Below are positions 56,634 to 64,000 of a stretch of DNA of 64,000 nucleotides, piece by piece. The DNA comes from Actinomycetes bacterium. GTDB lineage: Bacteria; Actinomycetota; Thermoleophilia; BMS3ABIN01. The DNA is taken from assembly GCA_021787475.1 (NCBI GenBank), contig JAJYLW010000003.1, forward strand, positions 51,622 through 115,621, in the 5' to 3' direction. Numbering within the stretch: the first letter of the stretch is position 1; each line of letters opens with the position of its first letter. A program made the translations under genes and the position numbers. Below the pieces are notes generated by a model. The model was not told the origin of the DNA. It was given only the letters and a program-made list of their open reading frames with translations, and did no database searches.

Positions 56634-58202
56634 TCATCCCCCTCCGCCGATGATTGAGTGGCCGGTCATCTCGGCGGGGACCGGAATCTTGAGCAGTTTA
56701 AGCACGGTCGGAGCAACGTCGCAGAGGGCGAAGCCTTCCCTTAACTCTCCCGGGCGCGTGACTATAAGGGGAACCCTGTCCGTCGTGTGGGCGGTGTTTG
56801 GCCCCCCATCCGCGTCCGTCATCTTCTCAGCGTTGCCATGGTCGGCGGTGATCAGGCAGACGCCTCCCAGGCTCTTCACCCTGCTCCAGACCCGGCCGAC
56901 GCCCTCATCCACCGTCTCCACGGCCTGAATGGCGGCGTCGAGCCGACCGGTGTGGCCGACCATATCGCAGTTGGCGTAGTTGAGGACAATGAAGTCAAAA
57001 TGGCGGGCTTCAAGCAGCCCTTCCAGGGCCGCCGTCACTGCGAGGGCGCTCATCGCCGGTTTTTTGTCATAAGTTGGAACGTCCGCGGGCGACGGGACCA
57101 GCTTGCGCGCCTCCCCCGGATAGGGCGGCTCAACGCCGCCGTTGAAAAAGAAAGTCACGTGGGCGTATTTTTCAGTCTCGGCAATATGAAGCTGGGTCCT
57201 GCCGGCCCGGGACAGCACCGCGGCCAGCACATTTTTCAGCTCCTCCGGCAAAAAGGCAACCGGCGTCGGGAAGCCAGCGTCGTACTCGGTCATGCTGACA
57301 AAATACGGCAGCGGCGGCTGCGCCCCTCTGTCAAATTCCTGGAAATCATCGAAGATGAGCGCCCGGGAGAGCTCGCGGGAGCGGTCAGGCCGGAAATTAA
57401 AGAAGATGACGCTGTCATAACTGTCAACTTTCGCGCCTTTGTCAACAACGGCCGGCACGACAAACTCGTCCGTCACCCTAGCAGCGTAAGATTTTTCCAC
57501 CAGCCGCACCGGATCGGGTTCATAAGGGCCACTGCCATGGACGATGGCGTCGTAGGCCAGCTTGACCCTGTCCCAGCGCCGGTCCCGGTCCATGCCGTAA
57601 TAACGGCCCGCGATCGTGCCGATGCGGCCGCAGCCTTCCCGCATCATGTGGCCGCTGATTTCCCTGATATAGCCGATGCCGCAGCGGGGCGGCACGTCGC
57701 GCCCGTCCAGAAACAGATGCAGGAAGAGATTCCGGCAGCCGCGCTGGCGGGCCATCCTAACCAGCGCCTTCAGATGGTCCAGCTCACTGTGGACGCCGCC
57801 GTCGGAAAGCAGGCCGAGGAGATGGACGGCGGCGCCTTTTTCTTTCACCCGGTCAAAGGCGCCTGTCAGCGCAGTGTTCTCAAAGAAGGAGCCGTCACCG
57901 ATTGCCCTGTTGATGCGAGTCAGGTCCTGGAGCACCACCCGCCCGGCGCCGAGGTTCAGGTGGCCCACCTCCGAGTTTCCCATCTGACCCGCAGGGAGGC
58001 CGACTGCCTCCCCTGAAGCCATCAGCTCCGTGTGCGGAAACCGGTCAAAGAGGGAGTCAAGGTTGGGAGTCCTGGCCAGGCTGACGGCGTTGGCCGGGCC
58101 CGGCGGAGCGACCCCCCAGCCGTCGAGGATGATCAGGCAGACAAAAGCCGGGTTCGGGCCCGATCCCTGCGGCTGGCTGGGTGAAGACTGTCGCGCCGGC
58201 AC
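56634..58202 (-). CDS. gpmI: Phosphoglycerate mutase, 2,3-bisphosphoglycerate-independent
   Basis: GpmI interconverts 3- and 2-phosphoglycerate using a serine intermediate and two Mn ions. The 522-residue protein has 'VCLIILDGWGVAPPGPANAV', the catalytic Ser in 'GQMGNSEVGHLNLGAGRVV', 'LLSDGGVHSELDHLKALV', 'RDRRWDRVKLAYDAIV', 'NYANCDMVGHTGRLDAAI' and 'ITADHGNAEKM'. Its start overlaps nothing but lies nine bases from the tpiA stop, so the two are co-translated. It is the obvious glycolytic mutase, in contrast to the ApgM-like protein at 34201. Confidence 0.97.
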   Translation of the reverse strand: MPARQSSPSQPQGSGPNPAFVCLIILDGWGVAPPGPANAVSLARTPNLDSLFDRFPHTELMASGEAVGLPAGQMGNSEVGHLNLGAGRVVLQDLTRINRAIGDGSFFENTALTGAFDRVKEKGAAVHLLGLLSDGGVHSELDHLKALVRMARQRGCRNLFLHLFLDGRDVPPRCGIGYIREISGHMMREGCGRIGTIAGRYYGMDRDRRWDRVKLAYDAIVHGSGPYEPDPVRLVEKSYAARVTDEFVVPAVVDKGAKVDSYDSVIFFNFRPDRSRELSRALIFDDFQEFDRGAQPPLPYFVSMTEYDAGFPTPVAFLPEELKNVLAAVLSRAGRTQLHIAETEKYAHVTFFFNGGVEPPYPGEARKLVPSPADVPTYDKKPAMSALAVTAALEGLLEARHFDFIVLNYANCDMVGHTGRLDAAIQAVETVDEGVGRVWSRVKSLGGVCLITADHGNAEKMTDADGGPNTAHTTDRVPLIVTRPGELREGFALCDVAPTVLKLLKIPVPAEMTGHSIIGGGG

Positions 58203-58211
58203 CGCGGCCTC

Positions 58212-58970
58212 TTAGCCGAACTTGACGATGCTGGCAAAACCGGCCGCGTCAAGACTGGCGCCGCCGACGAGGGCGCCGTCGATATTCTCCGCCGCCATCA
58301 GCGCGCCGATATTGCCGGGGTTGACGCTGCCGCCGTAAAGAATCCTCACCCGGGCGGCGGCTACCTTATCAAACTGGTCCGCCAGGGAGCCGCGGATAAA
58401 ACTGATCGCCTCTTCGGCAATCTCTGGCGTCGCCGTCTTGCCCGTGCCGATAGCCCAAATGGGCTCGTAGGCAATCAACATATCGGACAGCTGGCCCGCG
58501 CTAACGCCCGCCAGCCCTCCCTCAAGCTGGCCCCTAAGCTTAACATTGGTGCCGCCGGCCTCCCGCTCCTGATCCGACTCGCCCACGCACAGGATCGGCC
58601 TGATGCCGCTGTTCAGGGCAGCGCCCACCTTCCTGGCCAGATCGGCGTCATTCTCGCAAAAAAACTCGCGGCGCTCGGAATGGCCAAGGATGACGTCCGC
58701 AACCCCGATTTCATTGAGCATCGGGGCGGAAACCTCGCCGGTGTAGGCTCCTTCGGCCTTAAAATGCATGTTCTGGGCGGCAACTCGCACCCGGCTGCCG
58801 TCCAAACCGCGCCTGACCGCTTCCAGGCAAGTAAACGGCGGGCAGAGGACGATCTCAACCGACCCGGCGTCCACCACCAGCTCCAGAAACTCGGCCACGT
58901 AGGCAGCCGCTTCGGTGTTTGTCTTGAACATCTTCCAGTTGCCGGCAATGACCGGCGTGCGCTCACTCAT
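58212..58970 (-). CDS. tpiA: Triosephosphate isomerase
   Basis: TpiA interconverts dihydroxyacetone phosphate and glyceraldehyde 3-phosphate. The 252-residue barrel has 'IAGNWKMFKTNTEAAAYV' with the catalytic Lys, 'LGHSERREFF' with His, 'AYEPIWAIGTGKTATPE' with Glu, and the phosphate loop 'ILYGGSVNPGNI'. I start at ATG 58970 behind AAAGGAG; the frame is open 66 codons further only because it reads through a non-coding repeat. gapA and pgk are not adjacent. Confidence 0.97.
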   Translation of the reverse strand: MSERTPVIAGNWKMFKTNTEAAAYVAEFLELVVDAGSVEIVLCPPFTCLEAVRRGLDGSRVRVAAQNMHFKAEGAYTGEVSAPMLNEIGVADVILGHSERREFFCENDADLARKVGAALNSGIRPILCVGESDQEREAGGTNVKLRGQLEGGLAGVSAGQLSDMLIAYEPIWAIGTGKTATPEIAEEAISFIRGSLADQFDKVAAARVRILYGGSVNPGNIGALMAAENIDGALVGGASLDAAGFASIVKFG

Positions 58971-59001
58971 GGCTCTCCTTTTTGAAATTTCGTTCTTGTT
59001 A

Positions 59002-59112
59002 GAGCCTCCCGGTAGATGTATCCTGCTGCGGCCGGCTGCAAAGGTCACTAAAAACAACCCACGGCTTTTCGCTCGGCCGGGCCACGAATTACCTGCCGGG
59101 ATAGGTCTTGGC
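59002..59112. repeat. Hairpin-forming intergenic element, copy B
   Basis: It begins GAGCCTCCCGGTAG and ends CTGCCGGGATAGGTCT, inverted ends like those of copy A. TCCTGCTGCGGCCGGC..GCAAAGG, GGCTTTTCGCTCGGCC and GAATTACCTGCCGGGAT are shared with 2879-2996. It lies between divergent tpiA and the glutaredoxin gene. Confidence 0.7.
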
Positions 59113-59242
59113 TGGCGGGCAGCGCCCCCGTGTGAGTTATTATTCAATATGGGGATTTTAAAAAGCAAACGGCTAGCCGGCGGCCAAATGCTGCCGCCGC
59201 CTGTGTGCTAGAATGTTGTTTGTCAGGCAAGGAGGTTTTCCA

Positions 59243-59455
59243 ATGGCAGATGAAATTATTATTTATACCAAGCCTGGATGCCCCTACTGCGCGGCGGCCA
59301 AGGAGGACTTCACGCGCCGGGGAGTCAAATTCACAGAATACGATGTAACATCTGATCCGGCTGTCAAAGAGGAAGCGATCGCCAAGTCGGGCACCGCTTT
59401 TGTGCCGGTGATTATCGAAGGCGGGAATGTGACCGTCGGTTTCGGCGGCAGCTGA
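59243..59455 (+). CDS. Glutaredoxin-family protein
   Basis: The 70-residue protein has the redox motif Cys13-Pro-Tyr-Cys16 in 'YTKPGCPYCAAAKEDF', a cis-Pro segment 'AFVPVIIEGG' and a C-terminal 'VTVGFGGS', the NrdH/glutaredoxin-like pattern. ATG 59243 follows AAGGAGG; the frame is open ten codons upstream. A second thiol-redox protein, the TlpA-like lipoprotein, follows 39 bases later on the same strand, so the two may form a small redox operon. Confidence 0.92.
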   Translation: MADEIIIYTKPGCPYCAAAKEDFTRRGVKFTEYDVTSDPAVKEEAIAKSGTAFVPVIIEGGNVTVGFGGS

Positions 59456-59494
59456 GGAATGTAGGTCCGGCAGGCGCCGGGCAAGCCGACATTG

Positions 59495-60040
59495 ATGACT
59501 TTTCGTTTACGAATAATCTTGCCTTTCCTGGCAATCCTTTTTATTGCCCTGCTTGCGGCCGGCTGCGGCTCTTCCAGCCCAGCCCCCACATCCACTGGGG
59601 CGGGAACCGCCAACGTCGCTCCCGATTTCAACGTCCAGACGATCATGGGCCCGATGGTCTCCCTGGTGGATGTGAAGAGCGACGGCAAGCCGATCGTGAT
59701 AAATTTTGGCGCTTCCTGGTGCGGTCCGTGCAATCAGGAGGCGCCGATGCTGGCACAGATGTACAATAAATACAAAAACAAGGTCACCTTCCTGGGGATG
59801 GCCGTCCAAGACTCGCCCGACGCTCAGCGGACGTTCGCCAGGAAATACGGCCTCACGTACACAATCGGCCTCGACAATGACGAGCGCGTCCTGAATGAAT
59901 ATCAGCAGGCGGGAAAAGTTTATGCCAACGGCGTCCCGACAACTTTCTTCATCAGCAAAAACGGAAACATTGTCTCATTCTACGTCGGCCCGATGACGCC
60001 AGGCCTGTTTGAGCAAAAGATCAGCATGATCCTGAGCTAG
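59495..60040 (+). CDS. TlpA/ResA-like thioredoxin lipoprotein
   Basis: The 181-residue protein has a lipoprotein signal ending 'LLAAGC' (Cys24), a Ser/Pro/Thr-rich spacer and a thioredoxin fold with 'FGASWCGPCNQEAPML' (active-site Cys76 and Cys79) and 'GVPTTFFISKNG' with the cis-Pro. Such proteins reduce disulphides outside the membrane, for instance in cytochrome c maturation. Its last four bases overlap the convergent hpt gene. No cytochrome biogenesis genes are nearby. Confidence 0.93.
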   Translation: MTFRLRIILPFLAILFIALLAAGCGSSSPAPTSTGAGTANVAPDFNVQTIMGPMVSLVDVKSDGKPIVINFGASWCGPCNQEAPMLAQMYNKYKNKVTFLGMAVQDSPDAQRTFARKYGLTYTIGLDNDERVLNEYQQAGKVYANGVPTTFFISKNGNIVSFYVGPMTPGLFEQKISMILS

Positions 60041-60588
60041 ACGTGCAGCCGCACGATTCGGGGCAGGTTGCGCAATAACTGCTGGTAGTCAAAGCCGTAG
60101 CCGACGAAAAACTCATCCGGCACCTTGAATCCCCGGTACTTGACGGGCAAATCCACCAGCCGCCGGTAGGGGCGGTCCAGCAGGGTGGCAATTTCCAGCG
60201 AGGCCGGCTGTCTCAACAACAGATTCCTGGTAATGTAATTTAGTGTAAGCCCGGTGTCAATGACGTCCTCGACAATGAGGACGTCCCTGCCCTCGATGTC
60301 CTGGTCCAGATCCTTGAGAAAGCGGACGGTATGCGTGCCGACGCCGGCGCGCCGGTCCTGCCGGTAGCTGGAAATTGCGATAAAATCAAGCGACAGCGGC
60401 ACTGTGATCTCGCGGGCGAGGTCTGCCAGGAAAAAAACGGCGCCTTTCAGGATGGAGATCAGGAGCAGCGGCCGGTTCCGGTAATCCGATGATATCTGGT
60501 GGCCCATCTGGCGCACCCGGTCGGCGATCACATACTTCTCCAGGTACGTGTCGCCAATCAGGCTGCGAATGTCGGCAGGCTTTGCCAA
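60037..60588 (-). CDS. hpt: Hypoxanthine phosphoribosyltransferase
   Basis: Hpt salvages hypoxanthine (and often guanine) to the nucleotide with PRPP. The 183-residue protein has 'LLISILKGAVFFLADLARE', the PRPP-binding loop 'VLIVEDVIDTGLTLNYI', 'YRGFKVPDEFFVGYGFDY' and 'RNLPRIVRLHV'. It lies 53 bases downstream of the small gene at 60642 on the same strand. No tilS or ftsH is adjacent in this window. Confidence 0.96.
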   Translation of the reverse strand: MAKPADIRSLIGDTYLEKYVIADRVRQMGHQISSDYRNRPLLLISILKGAVFFLADLAREITVPLSLDFIAISSYRQDRRAGVGTHTVRFLKDLDQDIEGRDVLIVEDVIDTGLTLNYITRNLLLRQPASLEIATLLDRPYRRLVDLPVKYRGFKVPDEFFVGYGFDYQQLLRNLPRIVRLHV

Positions 60589-60641
60589 GCTGTGGGCCGC
60601 GTTTTCAGTTAGTTAAACCACTGACCCCGGGTAGAGCATTT

Positions 60642-61022
60642 CTACCGGTCGTGCCCGTCCCCGGCCGTGATATCAAATTTCTGCGCCAGCTTAAGGAAAT
60701 CCTTCTTGTAAAACAGCTTGATGTTTATCTCCGGGAACTTCTCCCTGACCTTGCGGATTTTCATATTTTTCTTCGTCACGTGCGCCTGTTTCATGGTGGT
60801 GAGCTCCACAAACAGGTCTTGCTCTGGCAGGTAAAAATCCGGCGTAAACGCTTCCACCACATTTCCTTTGCCGTCGCGCTCGAGGACAAAAGTGCGCGGC
60901 TCGTACATCCAGGGAATGCGGTAGTAATCGAGAATGCGGGCGCATTCCTCCTCACTGCGGTTCGCAAACTGAGGCGGGGAGTCCCCCTGGTAGGACGTAA
61001 AATTAAATTTCGGTTCGGGCAT
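60642..61022 (-). CDS. Conserved protein with nuclease-like 'TPDFYL...ELTT' core
   Basis: The 126-residue protein begins with 'FANRSEEECARILDYYRIPWMYEPRTF', here split as 'RSEEECARILDYYRI' and 'WMYEPRTFVLERD', and its core 'EAFTPDFYLPEQDLFVELTTMK' can be read as the D..(E/Q)xT/K arrangement of small PD-(D/E)XK-like nucleases, followed by 'FPEINIKLFYKKDF'. I know similar proteins as uncharacterised neighbours of hpt in Actinobacteria; activity is unproven. It precedes hpt on the same strand and is divergent from lysA. Confidence 0.75.
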   Translation of the reverse strand: MPEPKFNFTSYQGDSPPQFANRSEEECARILDYYRIPWMYEPRTFVLERDGKGNVVEAFTPDFYLPEQDLFVELTTMKQAHVTKKNMKIRKVREKFPEINIKLFYKKDFLKLAQKFDITAGDGHDR

Positions 61023-61112
61023 TCATTAAAACTATACCAGAGAAGGAGCGAGCGGCTCAAGCGCGCAGGCCCTGTTTGACCGGTCCTGTTCGTTATGCTA
61101 GTTTCCGTTCCT

Positions 61113-62432
61113 ATGAGCCTGTTGATTCCGCCATTGCCACGATCCAGCAGCGTCAACGATTCCGGCCACCTCGAGGTGGCCGGCTGCGACGTGATCGAGC
61201 TCGCTGGCGAGTTCGGCACGCCCTTGTATATCTACGACGAGCAGGAGCTCCGGGACCGCTGCCGGGCGTACATGGACGCGTTTTCATCACGGTGTGAAAA
61301 TTTCGAGGTCATTTACGCCAGCAAGGCCTTCTCCTGCGTCGCTATCTGCCAGCTCGTCGCCCGCGAAGGCCTGTCGCTGGACGCCGCTTCCGGGGGCGAG
61401 CTTTACACGGCGCTTGCCGCCTGGTTTCCTCCGGAAAAAATTTTCCTGCACGGCAATGCCAACACCGCCGCCGAACTTGATTTTGCCATCCGCTCTGAAG
61501 TCGGTCATATTGTCATTGACTCTCTAGATGAAATGGTGAAGGTGGCGGGCATCGCCGCCCGGCAAGGACGGCGGCAGCCGGTGCTGCTGAGGATTACCCC
61601 CGGCATCGAAGCTCACACACATGACTTCATCCAGACAGGCAGGCTTGATTCAAAATTCGGTTTCCCCCTCGCGGGCGGGACAGCTCTTGATGCCGTGGCG
61701 GCGGCGCAAACCGCGGCAGACATCGAGTTGGTGGGCGTGCATGCCCACATCGGCTCTCAGATCTTCGCGCTCAAACCCTACCGGAGAACCGTCGCCGTTC
61801 TGGCTGATTTTCTGGCGGCGGCCAGGGAAAAACACGGTTTTGACTGCCGGCTGCTTGACTTGGGCGGCGGTCTGGGGGCGGTCTACGGTCCCGGCGACGA
61901 TCCGCCGGCCATTGACCAACTGGCGGAAGCGGTCGTGTCAAGCGTGGCGGCGGAGATGGAGCGGCGCGGGCTGCCGCTGCCGCGGATCGCCGTAGAGCCT
62001 GGCCGCTCGATCGTCGCCAACGCCGGCCTTACTGCCTACGAAATCGAGGCGGTAAAAACAGTCTTCGATGTCAGGAATTTTGTCGCTGTCAACGGCGGCA
62101 TGTCCGACAACTTAAGGCCGATGCTTTATGGAGCCGGCTACCAGGCCCTGATCGCGGATCGCCCCCTGGCCGAGCCGACTATGACCGCGGCCGTAGCCGG
62201 CAAGCATTGCGAGTCGGGGGACATTCTGGTGAAAGCGGCTCCGCTGCCCGAACCCCGTCCGGGCGACATTCTCGTCACCCCGGCGACCGGCGCCTACGGC
62301 TATTCGATGGCCAGCAATTACAACGGCCAACCGAGGCCGGCGGTCATATTCGTTAAGGCGGGAGAGGCGCGGGTAGTAATAAAACGTGAGGCCTACGAAG
62401 ATCTCGTCCACCTGCAGGAGAAACTGGAATAG
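61113..62432 (+). CDS. lysA: Diaminopimelate decarboxylase
   Basis: LysA makes lysine from meso-diaminopimelate with PLP. The ~439-residue protein has 'FEVIYASKAFSCVAICQLV' with the PLP lysine, 'ASGGELYTAL', 'GVHAHIGSQIF', 'LDLGGGLGAVYGPGDDP', 'VEPGRSIVANAG' and 'ATGAYGYSMASNYNGQPRPA'. Two ATGs are possible (61095 and 61113). A TTGACC-17-TAGTTT promoter at 61076-61104 would cover the first and place the transcript start within a few bases of the second, so I choose 61113 as a leaderless start. Confidence 0.95.
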   Translation: MSLLIPPLPRSSSVNDSGHLEVAGCDVIELAGEFGTPLYIYDEQELRDRCRAYMDAFSSRCENFEVIYASKAFSCVAICQLVAREGLSLDAASGGELYTALAAWFPPEKIFLHGNANTAAELDFAIRSEVGHIVIDSLDEMVKVAGIAARQGRRQPVLLRITPGIEAHTHDFIQTGRLDSKFGFPLAGGTALDAVAAAQTAADIELVGVHAHIGSQIFALKPYRRTVAVLADFLAAAREKHGFDCRLLDLGGGLGAVYGPGDDPPAIDQLAEAVVSSVAAEMERRGLPLPRIAVEPGRSIVANAGLTAYEIEAVKTVFDVRNFVAVNGGMSDNLRPMLYGAGYQALIADRPLAEPTMTAAVAGKHCESGDILVKAAPLPEPRPGDILVTPATGAYGYSMASNYNGQPRPAVIFVKAGEARVVIKREAYEDLVHLQEKLE

Positions 62433-62436
62433 GGAT

Positions 62437-63630
62437 TTGGTCTGGAAACGATACAGCACCCAGCAGGCCGCCGCCCGCTTTGACAATGCAGAGGATTTTA
62501 CAGTTGGCGTTGAGGAAGAGTTCCAGATACTGGATCCCGCCAACCTTAAGCTCACCAGCCGCTTCGAGCAGCTCCAGAAGCTGGCGCATGATCGGATCGG
62601 AACGTTTGCCCGGGGCGAGCTGATCGCCTCCGAAATTGAGATTAGCACCGATATCTGCTATTCAATGACGGCCGTTGAGGCCGACCTGATGGCAAAACGG
62701 CGGGCGCTCTTTGATGCGGCGGCTGAGCTGGGCGTGACGCTGGCGGCCACCGGCGCGCACCCGTTCGCCGACTGGCGCGACCAGCGCATCATTGACACTC
62801 CCCGTTACCGGGAAATCGACGAAAAGCTCCGTTACTGCGCCTGGCGGAACATGACCTTCGGTATGCACACCCACGTGGGCGTCCGGGGCCGTGAGCGGTT
62901 GATCGCCGTCTTTAACGCCATGCGCGGCTTCCTGCCCCACCTGCTGGCCCTGTCGGCCAACTCCCCGTTCGCTGAAGCCAGATACACTCACCTGCATTCC
63001 GCTAGGACGCAGCTGTTCACCAGATGTTTCCCGCGCTGCGGCATTCCCGGCCCTTTCAGGGACTGGCATCATTACGCGAGCCTGGTGGAGACGCTGATGT
63101 CAACAAACTCCATCAGTGAACCAACGCAAATCTGGTGGAGCGTCAGGCCGCACCCCATCTTTGGCACGCTGGAGATCCGCATCTGCGACTGCCAAAGCAA
63201 TATCGAAGATACACTGGCGGTGGCGTCGCTGACGCTTGCCTTGGTGGCGGCGCTGGCGGATGATTACGACGCCGGCCGCCTGCTTCCCGTTTTGGGGACC
63301 CATGAGGTCGAGGAAAACCTGTGGCGCGCCCTCCGCTACGGGCTGGACGGGAAGCTTGTTGACTTCGAGAAAAAAAAGGAGGTCTTGGCAACTGACGCCG
63401 TCAGGCGGCTCGCGAATTACACCGCCGCCGCCCAGATTCGCCTTGGCCTGGAGAAATACACGCGCCGCGTAGCAAACATCATTAAACATGGCAATGGCGC
63501 CCAGCGTCAGATCCGGATTTATGAGAAGACCGGCGATATTGGCGCCGCCTTTCATGACGCCGTCAGGCGAAGCCAGCCGGCAGCCGGCAGGGCTGCTGCC
63601 GGAGCAATGCCTAAAAGCAAACGCAGATAA
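62437..63630 (+). CDS. YbdK/GCS2-type carboxylate-amine ligase
   Basis: The ~398-residue protein belongs to the glutamate-cysteine ligase 2 family: 'FTVGVEEEFQILDPANL' with metal-binding acidic residues, 'GELIASEIEISTDICYSM', 'ATGAHPFADWRDQRI', 'FGMHTHVGVRGRERLI', 'ALSANSPFAEA' and 'WWSVRPHPIFGTLEIRICD'. Members make gamma-glutamyl compounds or have weak glutamate-cysteine ligase activity. I start at TTG 62437, five bases after the lysA stop; the open frame continues into lysA. The C-terminal ~30 residues are a basic, alanine-rich tail outside the family core. Confidence 0.88.
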   Translation: MVWKRYSTQQAAARFDNAEDFTVGVEEEFQILDPANLKLTSRFEQLQKLAHDRIGTFARGELIASEIEISTDICYSMTAVEADLMAKRRALFDAAAELGVTLAATGAHPFADWRDQRIIDTPRYREIDEKLRYCAWRNMTFGMHTHVGVRGRERLIAVFNAMRGFLPHLLALSANSPFAEARYTHLHSARTQLFTRCFPRCGIPGPFRDWHHYASLVETLMSTNSISEPTQIWWSVRPHPIFGTLEIRICDCQSNIEDTLAVASLTLALVAALADDYDAGRLLPVLGTHEVEENLWRALRYGLDGKLVDFEKKKEVLATDAVRRLANYTAAAQIRLGLEKYTRRVANIIKHGNGAQRQIRIYEKTGDIGAAFHDAVRRSQPAAGRAAAGAMPKSKRR

Positions 63631-63850
63631 TTACTCGCTTTTTTTGCGGGCGGCAAACAACCGCGCTTTGATGATATGGTTCATTTGCTCGTCAGTACCC
63701 GTGCTCAAAACTTTTTGTACCTGGCCTTTAATTCGTGGTCGAAGAAACACGGATTATTTATTTGAAAAGGTAAAAAGGATTATTTTGACACGTGTTGAAA
63801 ATTAGGCGGAAGGGCGTGTGCCTGTTTCACCCCTTCATCCCTTATACCCG
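63631..63850. other. Intergenic stretch with no recognisable gene
   Basis: Downstream of the ligase gene the sequence loses coding character. Short frames are present but none resembles a family, and no RNA gene is evident. It ends at a strong hairpin. Confidence 0.5.
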
Positions 63851-63883
63851 GCGAAAGACCCTCGCTTCCCGAGGGTCTTTCGC
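63851..63883. terminator. 14-bp perfect hairpin, probable terminator
   Basis: GCGAAAGACCCTCG and CGAGGGTCTTTCGC pair exactly around a five-base loop. It follows the lysA-ligase unit by about 220 bases. A T-containing but not uniform tail follows on the plus strand. Confidence 0.6.
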
Positions 63884-63922
63884 TATCTTGAGGTTGGGAG
63901 TTGGAAGTTTAAGGTTGGAGCT

Positions 63923-63950
63923 GTAGGGGCGCTCGACCGTGCGCCCCGTC
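63923..63950. repeat. 28-bp imperfect palindrome
   Basis: GTAGGGGCGCTCGACCGTGC continuing GCCCCGTC has the same layout as the perfect palindrome at 39779-39806, with four or five positions changed. Degenerate GTTGGGAGTTGGAAGTTT-type words precede it. The window ends 50 bases later in a GGCGCC-rich stretch. Confidence 0.6.
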
Positions 63951-64000
63951 ACGAACAGATAATAACCCTGATAATCAAAGGGGGCGGCGCCTGCGGCGCC

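Noticed and set aside
56787..58016. 409-codon plus-strand frame opposite gpmI
   Set aside because: Antisense shadow with no ribosome site or family match.
58971..59168. 66-codon N-terminal extension of tpiA
   Set aside because: It reads through a non-coding hairpin element; the ATG at 58970 has a strong ribosome site and gives the standard enzyme.

Overview
The window is 64 kb of a GC-rich, gene-dense bacterial chromosome with short intergenic gaps. It carries one degenerate insertion sequence and no phage, CRISPR array, tRNA or rRNA gene that I can see. The gene content suggests a deep-branching member of the Actinobacteriota or another Gram-positive-like lineage: a SigB/SigF-type sigma factor, roadblock/LC7 and NlpC/P60 proteins, an actinobacterial-looking hpt neighbourhood, and several starts that look leaderless. 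This lineage is an inference and not a proven assignment.

Layout. 0-2.5 kb: a partial + strand gene and recG. 2.7-4.4 kb: rpmB, then a protealysin-like M4 protease coupled to an emfourin-type inhibitor. 4.5-8.7 kb: a riboflavin operon (ribD-ribE-ribBA-ribH) behind an FMN riboswitch with a terminator. 8.9-17.3 kb: rpe, HU, the TldE/TldD pair, a small membrane protein with a roadblock-like protein, and dnaE. 17.5-27.2 kb: a DUF2079 membrane protein, then a branched-chain amino-acid operon (leuA-leuC-leuD-leuB-ilvE-cimA plus a frameshifted FAH-family gene), preceded by a candidate leucine-rich leader peptide and attenuator. 27.3-31.5 kb: a GGDEF/HD-GYP protein, a broken IS1595 element and an NlpC/P60 hydrolase. 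31.7-35.4 kb: hom-thrC-apgM, a threonine operon in which the phosphoglycerate-mutase-like gene may be the missing homoserine kinase. 35.4-44.6 kb: a sensor protein cut off at the start of its GGDEF domain, an IlvD/Edd dehydratase, a radical SAM protein, a glycogen-debranching-type glucosidase and a cyclase-family protein.

44.8-56 kb is the most interesting block: a type IV pilus locus, aroE-pilB-pilT-pilC-sigma factor, then a SigB-like promoter, a c-di-GMP-I riboswitch and terminator, then pilA and four minor pseudopilin genes. PilB carries a tandem 24-5-24 residue MshEN motif, so c-di-GMP may act both on pilin transcription and on the extension motor. The last pseudopilin gene contains a 177-bp palindromic element inserted in frame.

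56-64 kb: secG-gpmI-tpiA, a glutaredoxin, a TlpA-like lipoprotein, hpt with a small nuclease-like neighbour, lysA and a YbdK-type carboxylate-amine ligase.

The intergenic DNA is unusually rich in dispersed structured repeats: a two-hairpin family (five places), 28-37 bp palindromes (four places), ~115-180 bp hairpin elements (three related copies plus two others), and degenerate short-word tandem stretches. Several lie inside operons and two lie inside coding sequence.
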